From Rossellomorea vietnamensis NBRC 101237 (lineage in GTDB: Bacteria; Bacillota; Bacilli; Bacillales; Bacillaceae_B): DNA of 64,000 nucleotides. Location of the stretch: NCBI RefSeq assembly GCF_001591825.1, contig NZ_BCVQ01000007.1, positions 1 through 64,000 on the forward strand, in the 5' to 3' direction. This document shows positions 22,953 to 31,635 of this stretch, one piece after another (the stretch's first letter is position 1; each line of letters begins with the position of its first letter). The notes beneath the pieces were generated by a model. It searched no databases. It saw nothing but the letters and a program-made list of their open reading frames with translations, and had not been told where the DNA came from. A program made the translations under genes and the position numbers.

Positions 22953-23843
22953 ATGTCAACGAAGCATAGAAAATTCAGTTCCCGGGCAAGGAATAATCTG
23001 TTCGCCTACGGGTTGCTGTTACCTTCATTTATCTTTTTAACCTTGTTTACGTTTTATCCGACGCTCAAGTCGATTCAGCTAAGCTTTTACAGCGGTCCGA
23101 TGACGAGGCTGCAATTTTCCGGATTGGAACAGTATAAGGAAGTCTTTGGAGATGAAATATTCAGGAAGGTTATCCTGAACAACATCCTCTTCATGATCGG
23201 CACCGTACCCACGAGTCTGTTCCTGGCGATGTATCTTGCCATCTGGTTGAATAAGAAAATGGCGGGAAGTGCTTTGCTCCGTACATCCTTTTTCTATCCG
23301 ACGATTGTTCCGCTCATCGCGGTAGCGAATATTTGGCTTTTCATCTACACCCCTCAATATGGATTGCTTGATAACTTTCTCCATACGTTCGGCCGCGGGG
23401 ATACAAGCTGGTTGGGGGACCCCGGTACCGTCATGGTGGCGATGATTGTCATGATCATCTGGAAAGATGCGGGTTTCTTTATGATCTTCTATCTGGCCGG
23501 TTTGCAGAACTTGCCGAGTGATGTGTACGAAGCGGCTGAGATGGAAGGGGCAAAACCGTTCCAGATGTTCCGTCATATCACGTTCCCTCTGCTGATGCCG
23601 ACGACGTTGTTCGTCATGATCGTGGCGATCACGAATTCCTTCAAAAACGTCGACCACCTGTACATAATGACCAAAGGTGGACCGGATAATGCCAGTAATC
23701 TATTACTCTACCATATTTACGAAGCGGCATTCACGAACTGGGATCTTGGTAAAGCCGCGGTGCTGACCGTGATCCTGATCGTCATCATGCTCGGTATCAC
23801 TGCCTTCAACTATTTATATCTTGATCGAAAAATCCATTATTAG
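22953..23843 (+). CDS. ugpA: ABC importer permease, UgpA-like
   Basis: This 296-residue permease has six predicted membrane helices. The cytoplasmic EAA loop is in VYEAAEMEGAKPFQMFRHITFPLL, the contact site for the ATPase. The N-terminal region (LLPSFIFLTLFTFYPTLKSIQLSFY) is typical of MalF/UgpA-type subunits of carbohydrate uptake class 1 importers. The preceding 90 bp contain no clear terminator, and AGAAAGGTGGG lies before the ATG. It works as a heterodimer with the next protein. Confidence 0.85.
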   Translation: MSTKHRKFSSRARNNLFAYGLLLPSFIFLTLFTFYPTLKSIQLSFYSGPMTRLQFSGLEQYKEVFGDEIFRKVILNNILFMIGTVPTSLFLAMYLAIWLNKKMAGSALLRTSFFYPTIVPLIAVANIWLFIYTPQYGLLDNFLHTFGRGDTSWLGDPGTVMVAMIVMIIWKDAGFFMIFYLAGLQNLPSDVYEAAEMEGAKPFQMFRHITFPLLMPTTLFVMIVAITNSFKNVDHLYIMTKGGPDNASNLLLYHIYEAAFTNWDLGKAAVLTVILIVIMLGITAFNYLYLDRKIHY

Positions 23844-23857
23844 GAGGGGAAGCGACG

Positions 23858-24667
23858 ATGAAAAAACTGAACTATGGAATCATTATTGTTCTAGGAATTC
23901 TTTCATTCATCCCCCTGCTTTGGGTGGTCGTCACTTCTTTCTCTCCGGGGAATCAAGTGATTAATGGAGGCTTTCCGTTCTGGGTCACGAATCCGACGTT
24001 TGAAAACTACATCCAGGCGTGGGAGACGGCCCCATTTCTGCAATACTATTTCAATACGTTCGTAATCGTGTTTGGCGTGTTGATCGTTCAGATCGTCACG
24101 GTTACCCTTGCAGCCTATGCGTTTGCACGGGTGAACTTTACCGGGAAGAATGTCTTGTTCATCCTGTTCCTGCTGCAACTGATGATTCAGCCTGAAATCC
24201 TGCTGTTTCCGAACTACCAGGTCATCAGCCAGCTGGGACTCGTAAATACCAAGCTTGCCGTCATGATGCCGTATTGGGCTTCGGCGTTCGGGGTATTCCT
24301 GATGCGCCAGACGTTCAAGCAGGTTCCATTTGATCTTGATGAAGCGGCAAGAATGGATGGATGTAAATGGTATCAAACCCTCTGGCATGTCTATATCCCA
24401 TCGGCGAAACCGACCTATATAGCCTTTGCCCTTGTCTCGGTCAGCCACCATTGGAGCAACTTCATGTGGCCGTTGATCATCACGGATTCCGTGGAGGCCC
24501 GCCCATTGACCGTCGGACTTGCGTTATTTGCACAATCCTATGAAACGGGAGCTCAGTGGGGGATGGTTGCTGCAGGGACGGTCATGGTCATCATGCCGTT
24601 GGTCATTGCCTTCTTCCTTTTTCAAAAACAATTCGTATCGAGCTTTATGCACTCAGGAATTAAATAG
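23858..24667 (+). CDS. ugpE: ABC importer permease, UgpE-like
   Basis: This 269-residue permease has six helices and an EAA loop DLDEAARMDGCKWYQTLWHVYIPSA. It matches MalG/UgpE-type subunits in size and ends with FVSSFMHSGIK, a common family ending (SGIKG/SGAVK). It starts 15 bp after the UgpA-like gene with AGGAGGGG. Together with the other permease it forms the membrane channel. Specificity comes from the binding protein and is probably glycerol-phosphate-like. Confidence 0.85.
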   Translation: MKKLNYGIIIVLGILSFIPLLWVVVTSFSPGNQVINGGFPFWVTNPTFENYIQAWETAPFLQYYFNTFVIVFGVLIVQIVTVTLAAYAFARVNFTGKNVLFILFLLQLMIQPEILLFPNYQVISQLGLVNTKLAVMMPYWASAFGVFLMRQTFKQVPFDLDEAARMDGCKWYQTLWHVYIPSAKPTYIAFALVSVSHHWSNFMWPLIITDSVEARPLTVGLALFAQSYETGAQWGMVAAGTVMVIMPLVIAFFLFQKQFVSSFMHSGIK

Positions 24668-24678
24668 GAGGGGATCTG

Positions 24679-25419
24679 ATGGACATTCATTTTTTAGGAA
24701 CGGGGAGTGCGTATCCCGGTTCGGAACGCGACAATACCTCCATCTGCTTCTCGAATGATGAGTATTATGTGCTGGTCGATGTCAGCGGCAACCCGTGCAG
24801 GAAACTGAAGCAGCTGCAGGTGGATTTAAAGGAACTTGATGCCGTCGTGTTCACCCATTTTCATATTGATCACATTTACGGCCTGCCATCCCTGCTATGG
24901 GGGATGTGGCTTGAGGATCGGAGAAAGCCTTTAAGGATTCTGTGTGACGTGCGGAATGAGAGGAAGCTTCAGGAATGGCTATCGACGATGGAAGCCGATC
25001 AGTGGCCGATTGCTTTTCCGATTGAAATCGAGACATTTAATGGTGATCGGGAAACGGAAATTCTGTCTGGAGGGGGAATGACGTTTTCCTGCTTTAAGGC
25101 CTTGCATTCGGTTCCCACTGTCGGGCTTGAAATACGTTGTGCCGGACGGGTGCTCATATATTCCAGCGATTCGGAAATCAACGCACGGATTGGCGAGTAT
25201 GACCATATAGATGTGTTAATCCATGAAGCAACGTCTGCGAGGAAAGCGGCAGGCAACCACAGCAGTCTTGTTGAAATCGTTGAAAAGTATGAAGTGGATA
25301 GAATCGGGAAAATTGTTCTTGTCCACCTATCCGACGGCGAACCGTATGAAGAAGAGGTGGAGAAGCTCAAGTCTTCAAAGGTCATCATCGGCGAAGATTT
25401 GATGACGCAGCACATGTAA
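24679..25419 (+). CDS. Metallo-beta-lactamase-fold phosphodiesterase of the Ugp-like operon
   Basis: This 246-residue soluble enzyme starts MDIHFLGTGSAYPG and carries the HxHxDH motif (THFHIDHIYG), a conserved ALHSVPTVGL His, an SSDSE Asp and a final VLVHLS His. That is the di-metal site of RNase Z/PhnP-type phosphodiesterases. Its place 12 bp after two Ugp-like permeases and before a phosphatase suggests cleavage of an imported phosphodiester, for example a glycerophosphodiester or cyclic phosphate, taking the place of UgpQ/GlpQ. RNase Z itself is longer and has a different exosite, so that reading is less likely. Substrate is inferred from context only. Confidence 0.7.
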   Translation: MDIHFLGTGSAYPGSERDNTSICFSNDEYYVLVDVSGNPCRKLKQLQVDLKELDAVVFTHFHIDHIYGLPSLLWGMWLEDRRKPLRILCDVRNERKLQEWLSTMEADQWPIAFPIEIETFNGDRETEILSGGGMTFSCFKALHSVPTVGLEIRCAGRVLIYSSDSEINARIGEYDHIDVLIHEATSARKAAGNHSSLVEIVEKYEVDRIGKIVLVHLSDGEPYEEEVEKLKSSKVIIGEDLMTQHM

Positions 25420-25449
25420 ATGAATAGGTACAAGGATAAAGATGAGGAG

Positions 25450-25516
25450 ATTCCTTGGGTATGACGAAAAATCCAATTGTTTAATTGGAGAAATCGTCAT
25501 GCTCAAGGAATTTTTT
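25450..25516 (+). terminator. Long compound hairpin between the phosphodiesterase and HAD genes
   Basis: ATTCCTTG (25450-25457) pairs with CAAGGAAT (25504-25511). Inside are ATGACGA/TCGTCAT and TCCAAT/ATTGGA, followed by a six-T tract. It may end the ABC operon or act as partial attenuation of the HAD gene, whose ATG lies 26 bp beyond its 3' arm. Confidence 0.75.
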
Positions 25517-25536
25517 ATTTGTTGGAGGGGGTAAAA

Positions 25537-26322
25537 ATGAAAAATCTAAAGGGGTATATTTTTGACTTGGATGGGACCGTGTATCTCGGTAACCAGTTGA
25601 TAGAGGGAGCAGACACCACCATCAATGCACTTCTCAAGGAAGGAAAAAAGGTGCTGTTTTTGACCAATAAGACGATTGAGTCCCGTCAGCGCTATGTGGA
25701 GAAGTTGAACGAATTTAATATTCAAGCCAACCTTGAAAATATTTTGAATCCGACGGTTACGCTGATTGACTATTTAAAGGAACATCATCCCAAAGCGACG
25801 TTGTATGTGATTGGGGAGCAGCCCATCAAGGATGAGCTGACACTTGCAGGATTCAGGGAAGGAATGACACCGGCCGAGGTGGATATCGTCGTGCTGTCAT
25901 GGGATCGGGATTTTCACTATGACCATTTGAACTTTGCCTACCAGTCGATCAAGCTCGGTGCAAAGATGATTGCGACCAATCCTGATAGAACTTGTCCGGT
26001 AGAGATGGGCGATGTGCCGGACTGTGCGGGGATGATCGGCGCTGTGGAAGGGGTTGTGGGAAGAAAGATTGATGTGCAGGTTGGCAAGCCATCCATCCTG
26101 ACCATCAAGGCGGCATTGAAGATATTACAATTGAAGCCGGAAGAATGCGTCATAATCGGTGATCGCCTGGAGACAGATATCCGGATGGGAATTGAAGCGG
26201 GGATGAGAACGGCCCTTGTGCTGAGCGGGATCACCACGGAGGAGGATTTGAGGGGGACGGTTTGGACGCCGGATTATGTGTTGGGGTCGGTTAAGGGGTT
26301 GTTGTCGGATAAAATGATATAA
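25537..26322 (+). CDS. HAD-IIA (NagD/AraL-like) sugar phosphatase
   Basis: This 261-residue cytoplasmic phosphatase has the nucleophile motif FDLDGTVYLG, a FLTNKTIESRQRYVEKL second motif, a C2-type cap with GVVGRKIDVQVGKPS, and the metal motif VIIGDRLETDI. The family hydrolyses sugar phosphates, p-nitrophenyl phosphate and glycerol-type phosphates. ATG 25537 has GGAGGGGG before it; the upstream ATG lies inside the terminator hairpin. With the upstream importer and phosphodiesterase it would complete release of phosphate and an alcohol. A separate promoter is possible because of the hairpin. Confidence 0.8.
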   Translation: MKNLKGYIFDLDGTVYLGNQLIEGADTTINALLKEGKKVLFLTNKTIESRQRYVEKLNEFNIQANLENILNPTVTLIDYLKEHHPKATLYVIGEQPIKDELTLAGFREGMTPAEVDIVVLSWDRDFHYDHLNFAYQSIKLGAKMIATNPDRTCPVEMGDVPDCAGMIGAVEGVVGRKIDVQVGKPSILTIKAALKILQLKPEECVIIGDRLETDIRMGIEAGMRTALVLSGITTEEDLRGTVWTPDYVLGSVKGLLSDKMI

Positions 26323-26357
26323 GAAATAGGGAAACTGTTACGCTGGGCACCTAGCAA

Positions 26358-26392
26358 CCAACGAGTTTGAACGTCAAATTCGTTGGTTTTTT
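26358..26392 (+). terminator. Terminator after the HAD gene
   Basis: CCAACGAGTTTGA (26358-26370) pairs with TCAAATTCGTTGG (26374-26386) with one mismatch and is followed by six T. Confidence 0.9.
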
Positions 26393-26534
26393 GTGCTCCA
26401 CACCCCCTTTTTGTGTTCCTAAAAGAGGAAGTCAGTGTTGTATTAAAGGGGAGCGGTTTCTTACTCTGCTTTTCGAGTGATTTCAGAAGAAGATCGAATG
26501 GAAAAGGTTGAGATGGAACCTCCAACTCTCAATA

Positions 26535-26630
26535 ATTGCGTCATTTTCATTGGGGATTGCGTCATTTTCCGGATAATTGCGTCGTTTTTTTATTTATTGC
26601 GTCATTTTCATTCATATTTGCGTCTTTTGG
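26535..26630. repeat. Five tandem ATTGCGTCATTTTC units, 20-21 bp period
   Basis: Units start at 26535, 26556, 26576, 26596 and 26616. Four share ATTGCGTC-RTTTT-like sequence and the fifth is degenerate. The intervening 6-7 bp vary. They occupy most of the gene-free stretch between the HAD terminator and the convergent small membrane operon. No spacer-repeat structure or cas gene is present, so this is not CRISPR. Confidence 0.75.
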
Positions 26631-26702
26631 AAAATAATAGAAATATATCTTGCGCAATCAATGTTCAATGGGCTATGCACAGACTCATTATGACCCAATT
26701 AC

Positions 26703-26993
26703 TCAATTTTCAATGTTGTATTTTTTTACGACACTTACTACAATTGCAATCAATAAAACAATCAGACTATTAATAAGTAAATAGTATCCAACCTGCAGAC
26801 CGTAAAACACGGCAAAGGCATCTCGAATAATGAACAATGCCAATAGTCCTCCGATTGATGCAAATAAAGCCGCCAGCAGAAAAATAGTGAAAGCAGCGGA
26901 ATATAAGCTTTTCTTTTTCTTATATGAAAAATACCCACAAATATTTGAAGTGACAATGAAAAACCCCATAAGGATCATAAAGAAATGTGTCAT
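26703..26993 (-). CDS. Small three-helix membrane protein, hypothetical
   Basis: This 96-residue protein has three predicted membrane helices (FFMILMGFFIVTSNICGYF, LYSAAFTIFLLAALFASIGGL, LLINSLIVLLIAIVVSVV) and a short basic tail. No family was recognised. GGGGAG lies six bases before the ATG. It is 24 bp downstream of another small membrane gene on the same strand and forms a two-gene operon convergent to the HAD gene. No soluble domain suggests a catalytic role. Confidence 0.7.
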   Translation of the reverse strand: MTHFFMILMGFFIVTSNICGYFSYKKKKSLYSAAFTIFLLAALFASIGGLLALFIIRDAFAVFYGLQVGYYLLINSLIVLLIAIVVSVVKKYNIEN

Positions 26994-27017
26994 TTCATTC
27001 TCCCCTGCGAGGAATTT

Positions 27018-27179
27018 TTATTCATCTTGAACCATTATGGAAACATCATCCGTAAATCCGTCTCCGATACCCTCAAGAAATGATTCTCCATTAAAGATAA
27101 AGAAGGTCAATGCCAGAATAGACAACAAAATAATAGTACCGAAGATGATGGAAGGTATCATGCCTTTTTGCTTTTCCAT
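27018..27179 (-). CDS. Small single-pass membrane protein, hypothetical
   Basis: This 53-residue protein has one hydrophobic helix (IIFGTIILLSILALTFFIF) and an acidic C-terminus (EGIGDGFTDDVSIMVQDE). The start is ATG 27179, with AAGGAG seven bases upstream. A much longer open frame upstream of it is not supported by a ribosome site. It is the first gene of a two-gene small-membrane-protein operon. The family is unknown. Confidence 0.65.
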   Translation of the reverse strand: MEKQKGMIPSIIFGTIILLSILALTFFIFNGESFLEGIGDGFTDDVSIMVQDE

Positions 27180-27375
27180 ATTTACACTCCTTAGCATATG
27201 TTTATTAATTAGACGGAAAACCATCATATAAAGTTTCAAATATTCCGTTAGCCCAGCCCCCCTTTTTGTGCTCCCACCATAACTCAACCCACAAATATTT
27301 GTGTCCCGAGCACGTTGTTTCTGAGCCACTTTTCCCGTTATAATTTTCTTAAGATTTACATTTCTTCGTTTAATC

Positions 27376-27391
27376 ACCTCACACTTGAGGT
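27376..27391. promoter_or_regulatory. Inverted repeat upstream of putB
   Basis: ACCTCA (27376-27381) and TGAGGT (27386-27391) form a perfect palindrome with a 4-bp spacer, 30 bp before the proline dehydrogenase start. It could be a PutR site or part of one. No clear -35/-10 pair was assigned. Confidence 0.35.
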
Positions 27392-27420
27392 AACAGTCAC
27401 TATAAGGAGGTGTTGTAATC

Positions 27421-28338
27421 ATGGAAGCAATCAGTAAGCGTTTTTTCATGTTTCTTTCTCACAATAAGGCATTGGATAAGATGGCCAAACGGTGGGGATC
27501 GAAATTTGGGGCTAACAATCTTGTGGGGGGAGAAACCTTTTTACAAGCGATTCCATTGATTACGCAATTGAACGAGGAGGGATTCCAGGTAACAGTGGAT
27601 CACCTTGGTGAGTTCGTCCAGTCCACAGATGTGGTGCGGGAGAATGTCCAAGGATGCATCCAGAGTATCAGTGCCATTGCCTATCATGGGCTTGAGACTG
27701 AAATCTCTGTCAAGCTGACTTCCCTGGGGTTGGATATCAGTCAAGATCTTGTCATGGAAAACATGGAGTTGATTCTGTCGAAGGCAAAAGAAAGCGGAAT
27801 CACGGTCACTCTCGATATGGAGGATTCCTCGAGGTGCCATGCCATCCTTGATGTTTACAAGAAGCTCCGTCAAAAGTACGACAATGTGGGGACGGTGATC
27901 CAATCCTATCTATATGTTTCAGATAAGGATGTGGATGATCTCAATCAGTATTCCCCTTATTTGAGGCTTGTGAAGGGTGCATATAATGAATCGGGTAAAG
28001 TGGCGTTCCAGGAGAAGAAAAAGGTGGATGAGAACCTGAAGCATCTCATCAAGAAGCAGCTCTTGAACGGCCATTATACAGCGATTGCAAGCCATGACGA
28101 AGCGATCATCGATTACACAATCGGATTAGTGAAAGAACACAATATCCCGAATGATCGCTTCGAGTTTCAAATGCTTTACGGAATGCGGAACCAACTGCAA
28201 ACCGACTTATTGAAAAAAGGATATACCGTTCGCATTTACCTTCCATATGGCGAGGACTGGTTCGGGTATTTCATGCGACGTCTGGCGGAACGGCCGGCGA
28301 ACATCGCATTCGCATTAAAAGGAATCTTCAGCAAGTAA
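27421..28338 (+). CDS. putB: Proline dehydrogenase
   Basis: This 305-residue flavoenzyme oxidizes L-proline to pyrroline-5-carboxylate, passing electrons to the membrane quinone pool. It has the FAD-barrel motifs of monofunctional PutB/FadM-type enzymes: EISVKLTSLGLD, VTLDMEDSSR, LRLVKGAYNE, AIASHDE, FEFQMLYGM and VRIYLPYGEDWFGYFMRRLAERPAN. The last matches the conserved YxxRRxxE substrate-binding signature. AAGGAGG precedes the ATG. PutC follows within 40 bp and a PucR-type regulator after that, as in the B. subtilis proline operon. Confidence 0.92.
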   Translation: MEAISKRFFMFLSHNKALDKMAKRWGSKFGANNLVGGETFLQAIPLITQLNEEGFQVTVDHLGEFVQSTDVVRENVQGCIQSISAIAYHGLETEISVKLTSLGLDISQDLVMENMELILSKAKESGITVTLDMEDSSRCHAILDVYKKLRQKYDNVGTVIQSYLYVSDKDVDDLNQYSPYLRLVKGAYNESGKVAFQEKKKVDENLKHLIKKQLLNGHYTAIASHDEAIIDYTIGLVKEHNIPNDRFEFQMLYGMRNQLQTDLLKKGYTVRIYLPYGEDWFGYFMRRLAERPANIAFALKGIFSK

Positions 28339-28377
28339 CATCCAGACAGAATGAAATCAGAAAGGAACGTGAAGAGA

Positions 28378-30009
28378 ATGAGTAACGGAATTTACAACAT
28401 CCCAACACCTACAAATGAGCCTGGTAATACATATGCCCCAGGTACGAAAGAAAGAGAAACGTTAAAAGCTGAATTAGAGCGCCAAGCTGGTCTAGAGGTT
28501 GAGATCCCAGTCATCATCAATGGTGAGGAAATCAAGACAGATACAGTGAAGCAAGTGGTCATGCCACATAATCACAAACATGTATTGGCTACCTATTCAC
28601 AAGCTGGAGAAAAAGAACTTCGCGATGCAGTGGAAGCGGCAATGGCTGCGAAGGAATCTTGGTCCAATATGCCATGGCAACACAGAGCATCCATCTTCCT
28701 GAAAGCGGCTGACCTGATCTCTGGTCCATACCGTGACGTCATCAACGCGGCTACGATGTTAGGCCAATCTAAAACAGCATACCAAACGGAAATTGATGCA
28801 GCACAAGAATTAGCTGACTTCCTACGCTTTGGCGTGGATTATGCAAACCAAATCTATCAAATGCAGCCGGACAGCATGAAAAATATCTGGAATCGCCTGG
28901 AATACCGTGCATTAGATGGTTTCGTACTAGCAATCTCTCCATTCAACTTCACGGCAATCGGTGGTAACCTGCCATCAGCACCTGCAATCATGGGGAACGT
29001 AGTCGTGTGGAAACCGGCAACAACCGCTATCCTATCAAACTACTACTTCATGCGTATTTTAGAAGAAGCTGGACTGCCTAAGGGCGTCATCAACTTTGTT
29101 CCTTCACGCGGTTCACAAGTATCAGAAGTGGTATTAACAGATCCACGCATGTCCGGATTCCATTTCACTGGATCAACAAGCGTGTTCCAGACGATCTGGA
29201 AGACAGTCGGGGAAAACATCACTAACTACAAATCATATCCTCGTCTAGTTGGGGAAACAGGCGGAAAAGACTTTGTCTTCGCTCACGAAACGGCTCAAGC
29301 AGACAAAGTAGTCGCTGCACTTGTTCGTGGTGCATTCGAATACCAAGGTCAAAAATGTTCAGCAGCATCACGTGCCTACATCCCGGCAAGCATGTGGGAA
29401 GAAGTGAAAAATGGTGTCGTGGAAGAAACGGCGAAGCTTAAAGTAGGGGATGTCCGTGACTTCAGGAACTTCATGGGTGCGGTCATTGATAAACCTGCCT
29501 TTGATTCAATTACAAGCTACATCGACTACGCGGCTGATTCTGAAGAAGCTGAAATCATTGCCGGTGGTACGTATGATGATTCTGTAGGATACTTCATTCA
29601 ACCGACTGTCATCGTGACAACGAATCCAAACTTCAAAACGATGACCGAAGAAATCTTTGGACCGGTATTAACGATCTATGTATATGAAAACGATCAGTTA
29701 GAAGAAACACTGACTTCAGTGGATACAGCTTCCATGTATGCCTTAACAGGTGCGATCTTTGCACAGGATCGTGAAGCGATCATGCACTTGGAACGCCGTC
29801 TATCCGGTGCAGCTGGTAACTTCTACATCAACGATAAACCAACTGGTGCCGTGATCAACCAACAACCATTCGGCGGTTCACGCGGTTCTGGTACAAACGA
29901 TAAAGCTGGCTCTGTTTTCAACATGATTCGCTGGACCAGTCCTCGTATCATCAAAGAAAACTTTGCGCCAACAACAGACATTACTTATCCGTTTATGGAT
30001 GAGGAATAA
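28378..30009 (+). CDS. putC: L-glutamate gamma-semialdehyde (P5C) dehydrogenase
   Basis: This NAD-dependent aldehyde dehydrogenase of about 543 residues converts glutamate semialdehyde to glutamate, the second step of proline use. The catalytic Cys is in EYQGQKCSAASRAY, the general base Glu in LVGETGGKDF, and the NAD loop in FHFTGSTSVFQTIW. The C-terminal PTGAVINQQPFGGSRGSGTNDKAG is the hallmark of the P5CDH group. ATG 28378 is better placed than 28351. It is the second gene of the put operon and is ended by a terminator at 30022. No PutP transporter gene is present in the window. Confidence 0.92.
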   Translation: MSNGIYNIPTPTNEPGNTYAPGTKERETLKAELERQAGLEVEIPVIINGEEIKTDTVKQVVMPHNHKHVLATYSQAGEKELRDAVEAAMAAKESWSNMPWQHRASIFLKAADLISGPYRDVINAATMLGQSKTAYQTEIDAAQELADFLRFGVDYANQIYQMQPDSMKNIWNRLEYRALDGFVLAISPFNFTAIGGNLPSAPAIMGNVVVWKPATTAILSNYYFMRILEEAGLPKGVINFVPSRGSQVSEVVLTDPRMSGFHFTGSTSVFQTIWKTVGENITNYKSYPRLVGETGGKDFVFAHETAQADKVVAALVRGAFEYQGQKCSAASRAYIPASMWEEVKNGVVEETAKLKVGDVRDFRNFMGAVIDKPAFDSITSYIDYAADSEEAEIIAGGTYDDSVGYFIQPTVIVTTNPNFKTMTEEIFGPVLTIYVYENDQLEETLTSVDTASMYALTGAIFAQDREAIMHLERRLSGAAGNFYINDKPTGAVINQQPFGGSRGSGTNDKAGSVFNMIRWTSPRIIKENFAPTTDITYPFMDEE

Positions 30010-30021
30010 ATCGAATACGAC

Positions 30022-30056
30022 AAGCTCTCCCGACATGGGGGAGCTTTTCATTTTTT
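30022..30056 (+). terminator. Terminator of the put operon
   Basis: AAGCTCTCCC and GGGGGAGCTT flank a short loop and are followed by TTTCATTTTTT. Confidence 0.85.
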
Positions 30057-30115
30057 ATTGGGGAATTTAACGCTATAATAGGAGTCACAAACATTCGTGG
30101 AAAGGTAAGATTCCT

Positions 30116-31387
30116 ATGGAAGCAATAGATATCATCCTCCAAACAGAAGACATTCACAAAGCAACGGAATTGATCAGCTCAAAACTGGGCAATCCCGTCA
30201 TCATAGAAAACAAAAATTTCGAGCTGATTTCATACAGTTCCTCTTCTAATAAATTCGACCAAACACAGCTAAAGACAATCCTCACGAAAAAATGTCCGGT
30301 CTTCATCATTGATCGACTGAAAAAAGAGGGCATCGTCCACCAGCTCGAAAAACACACGGATCCGATCCGGGTGCAGGCGATGGAAGAACTAGGATTTCAC
30401 CAGCGCGTCGTCATCGCCGCAAAATATCTGGGAAACACGATGGGATACATCTGGGTTCAGGAATCCAACCGCCTTCTCGAAAATGAAGAGCTCGGTTTCC
30501 TTGAAGAGATCTCCGCACATCTTGGAAACCTGATCAATGATATGTACGCAAAGGTCAATATCAAAAAAGACAGAAAAGAAGAAGTACTGTGGCATCTCCT
30601 GCAGCACGAATACGGAAGTGAAAGCCAGCTCCGCCATGATGCCTCCCTCGTCAAGCTGACCCTGCCTGAACGGTTCACGGTAGCGGTGTACTCAATCGCA
30701 TCGTCGGACTATAAGCCTATGCTCGACCAACTGGAGAAGCTGGTCCAGGAATCCAGCTTTAACACAAAGATTTATTCACTACGGACGGAATACCAGGTGA
30801 TCCTCGTTCTCTACGGCAATGCAGACACACCGTCTTCTTCCCTGGAACTAGCGAGAGACCTCGTTGAAAAGGTGAAAGAGCAAACAGGCGAAGAAGAATT
30901 CTACAACTTCCTGATCGGAATCGGGAAGGAATACACCACCTTATATCAAATGAGAAAAAGCTTCCTGGAAGCATCAGAAGTCATTGAAACGGCTAACTTC
31001 ATCAGCCCGCGTCCTGAATCCATGCCACGGGAATTTGCCCATCTGGGTATTTACCGGTACTTGCCGACCCTTTATGAGAAGAACACGTCAAAGGATTATT
31101 ACAGTGATGATCTGCTGGTATTGATAAAGAATGATGTAAAGAAGCAGACAGATTTGCTTAAGACACTTGAGGTGTACCTGGCGAATGACGGGAAGGGGAA
31201 ACAGACGGCGAATGAATTGTTTATTCATCCGAATACGTTGAATTATCGGATTAAAAAAATCCAGGAACTGACGGTGATTGATTTTAATGATTTTAATATG
31301 AAGGTGTATTTGTATACGGAGTTGTTGCTGTTGAATAATGTGGAGGCTTATTATCAGCGGTATAAGGATGCGTTGAAGGGGATCTAA
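30116..31387 (+). CDS. putR: PucR-family regulator, PutR-like
   Basis: This 423-residue activator has an N-terminal sensor, a degenerate GGDEF-like middle and a C-terminal PucR-type HTH (GKQTANELFIHPNTLNYRIKKIQELT). It lies directly downstream of putBC and is comparable in length to B. subtilis PutR, which activates putBCP in response to proline. Proline would be the effector. The ribosome site is weak (GGAAAGG). A terminator follows at 31446. Confidence 0.85.
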   Translation: MEAIDIILQTEDIHKATELISSKLGNPVIIENKNFELISYSSSSNKFDQTQLKTILTKKCPVFIIDRLKKEGIVHQLEKHTDPIRVQAMEELGFHQRVVIAAKYLGNTMGYIWVQESNRLLENEELGFLEEISAHLGNLINDMYAKVNIKKDRKEEVLWHLLQHEYGSESQLRHDASLVKLTLPERFTVAVYSIASSDYKPMLDQLEKLVQESSFNTKIYSLRTEYQVILVLYGNADTPSSSLELARDLVEKVKEQTGEEEFYNFLIGIGKEYTTLYQMRKSFLEASEVIETANFISPRPESMPREFAHLGIYRYLPTLYEKNTSKDYYSDDLLVLIKNDVKKQTDLLKTLEVYLANDGKGKQTANELFIHPNTLNYRIKKIQELTVIDFNDFNMKVYLYTELLLLNNVEAYYQRYKDALKGI

Positions 31388-31445
31388 TGTGACACCTCTG
31401 TTGATTTCCCTGTAAAGTACATTTTATATGCTTATAACAAAGGAT

Positions 31446-31508
31446 AAAAATCCGAACGAATTCGATGTTCATGAATGAATGTCGACTCATCGTTCGGATT
31501 TTTTTCTT
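31446..31508 (+). terminator. Terminator of putR
   Basis: AAAAATCCGAACGA (31446-31459) pairs with TCGTTCGGATTTTT (31490-31503) around a 30-base loop that itself can pair. Confidence 0.85.
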
Positions 31509-31584
31509 TGGGCCATAAGCACGATACCATCTAGAAAAGAAGAATAAGAACCGTTCCGAAATGTAAATGATGGAAAATAATTAA

Positions 31585-31613
31585 TTGATAAAATCACCCT
31601 ATAGGTGTAAAAT
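31585..31613 (+). promoter_or_regulatory. Sigma-A-type promoter of the DUF3139 operon
   Basis: TTGATA (31585-31590), 17 bp, TAAAAT (31608-31613), followed 22 bp later by the start codon of a small membrane gene. Confidence 0.7.
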
Positions 31614-31635
31614 TACACTAAATAAGGAGGGGATT

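Noticed and set aside
26535-26630. Possible CRISPR array
   Set aside because: The repeated unit is only about 14 bp with 6-7 bp gaps, no unique spacers of normal length, and no cas genes.
27180-27449. Long N-terminal extension of the 53-residue membrane gene
   Set aside because: The extension has no ribosome site, has a composition unlike a protein domain, and overlaps the putB start region; ATG 27179 has a near-perfect site.
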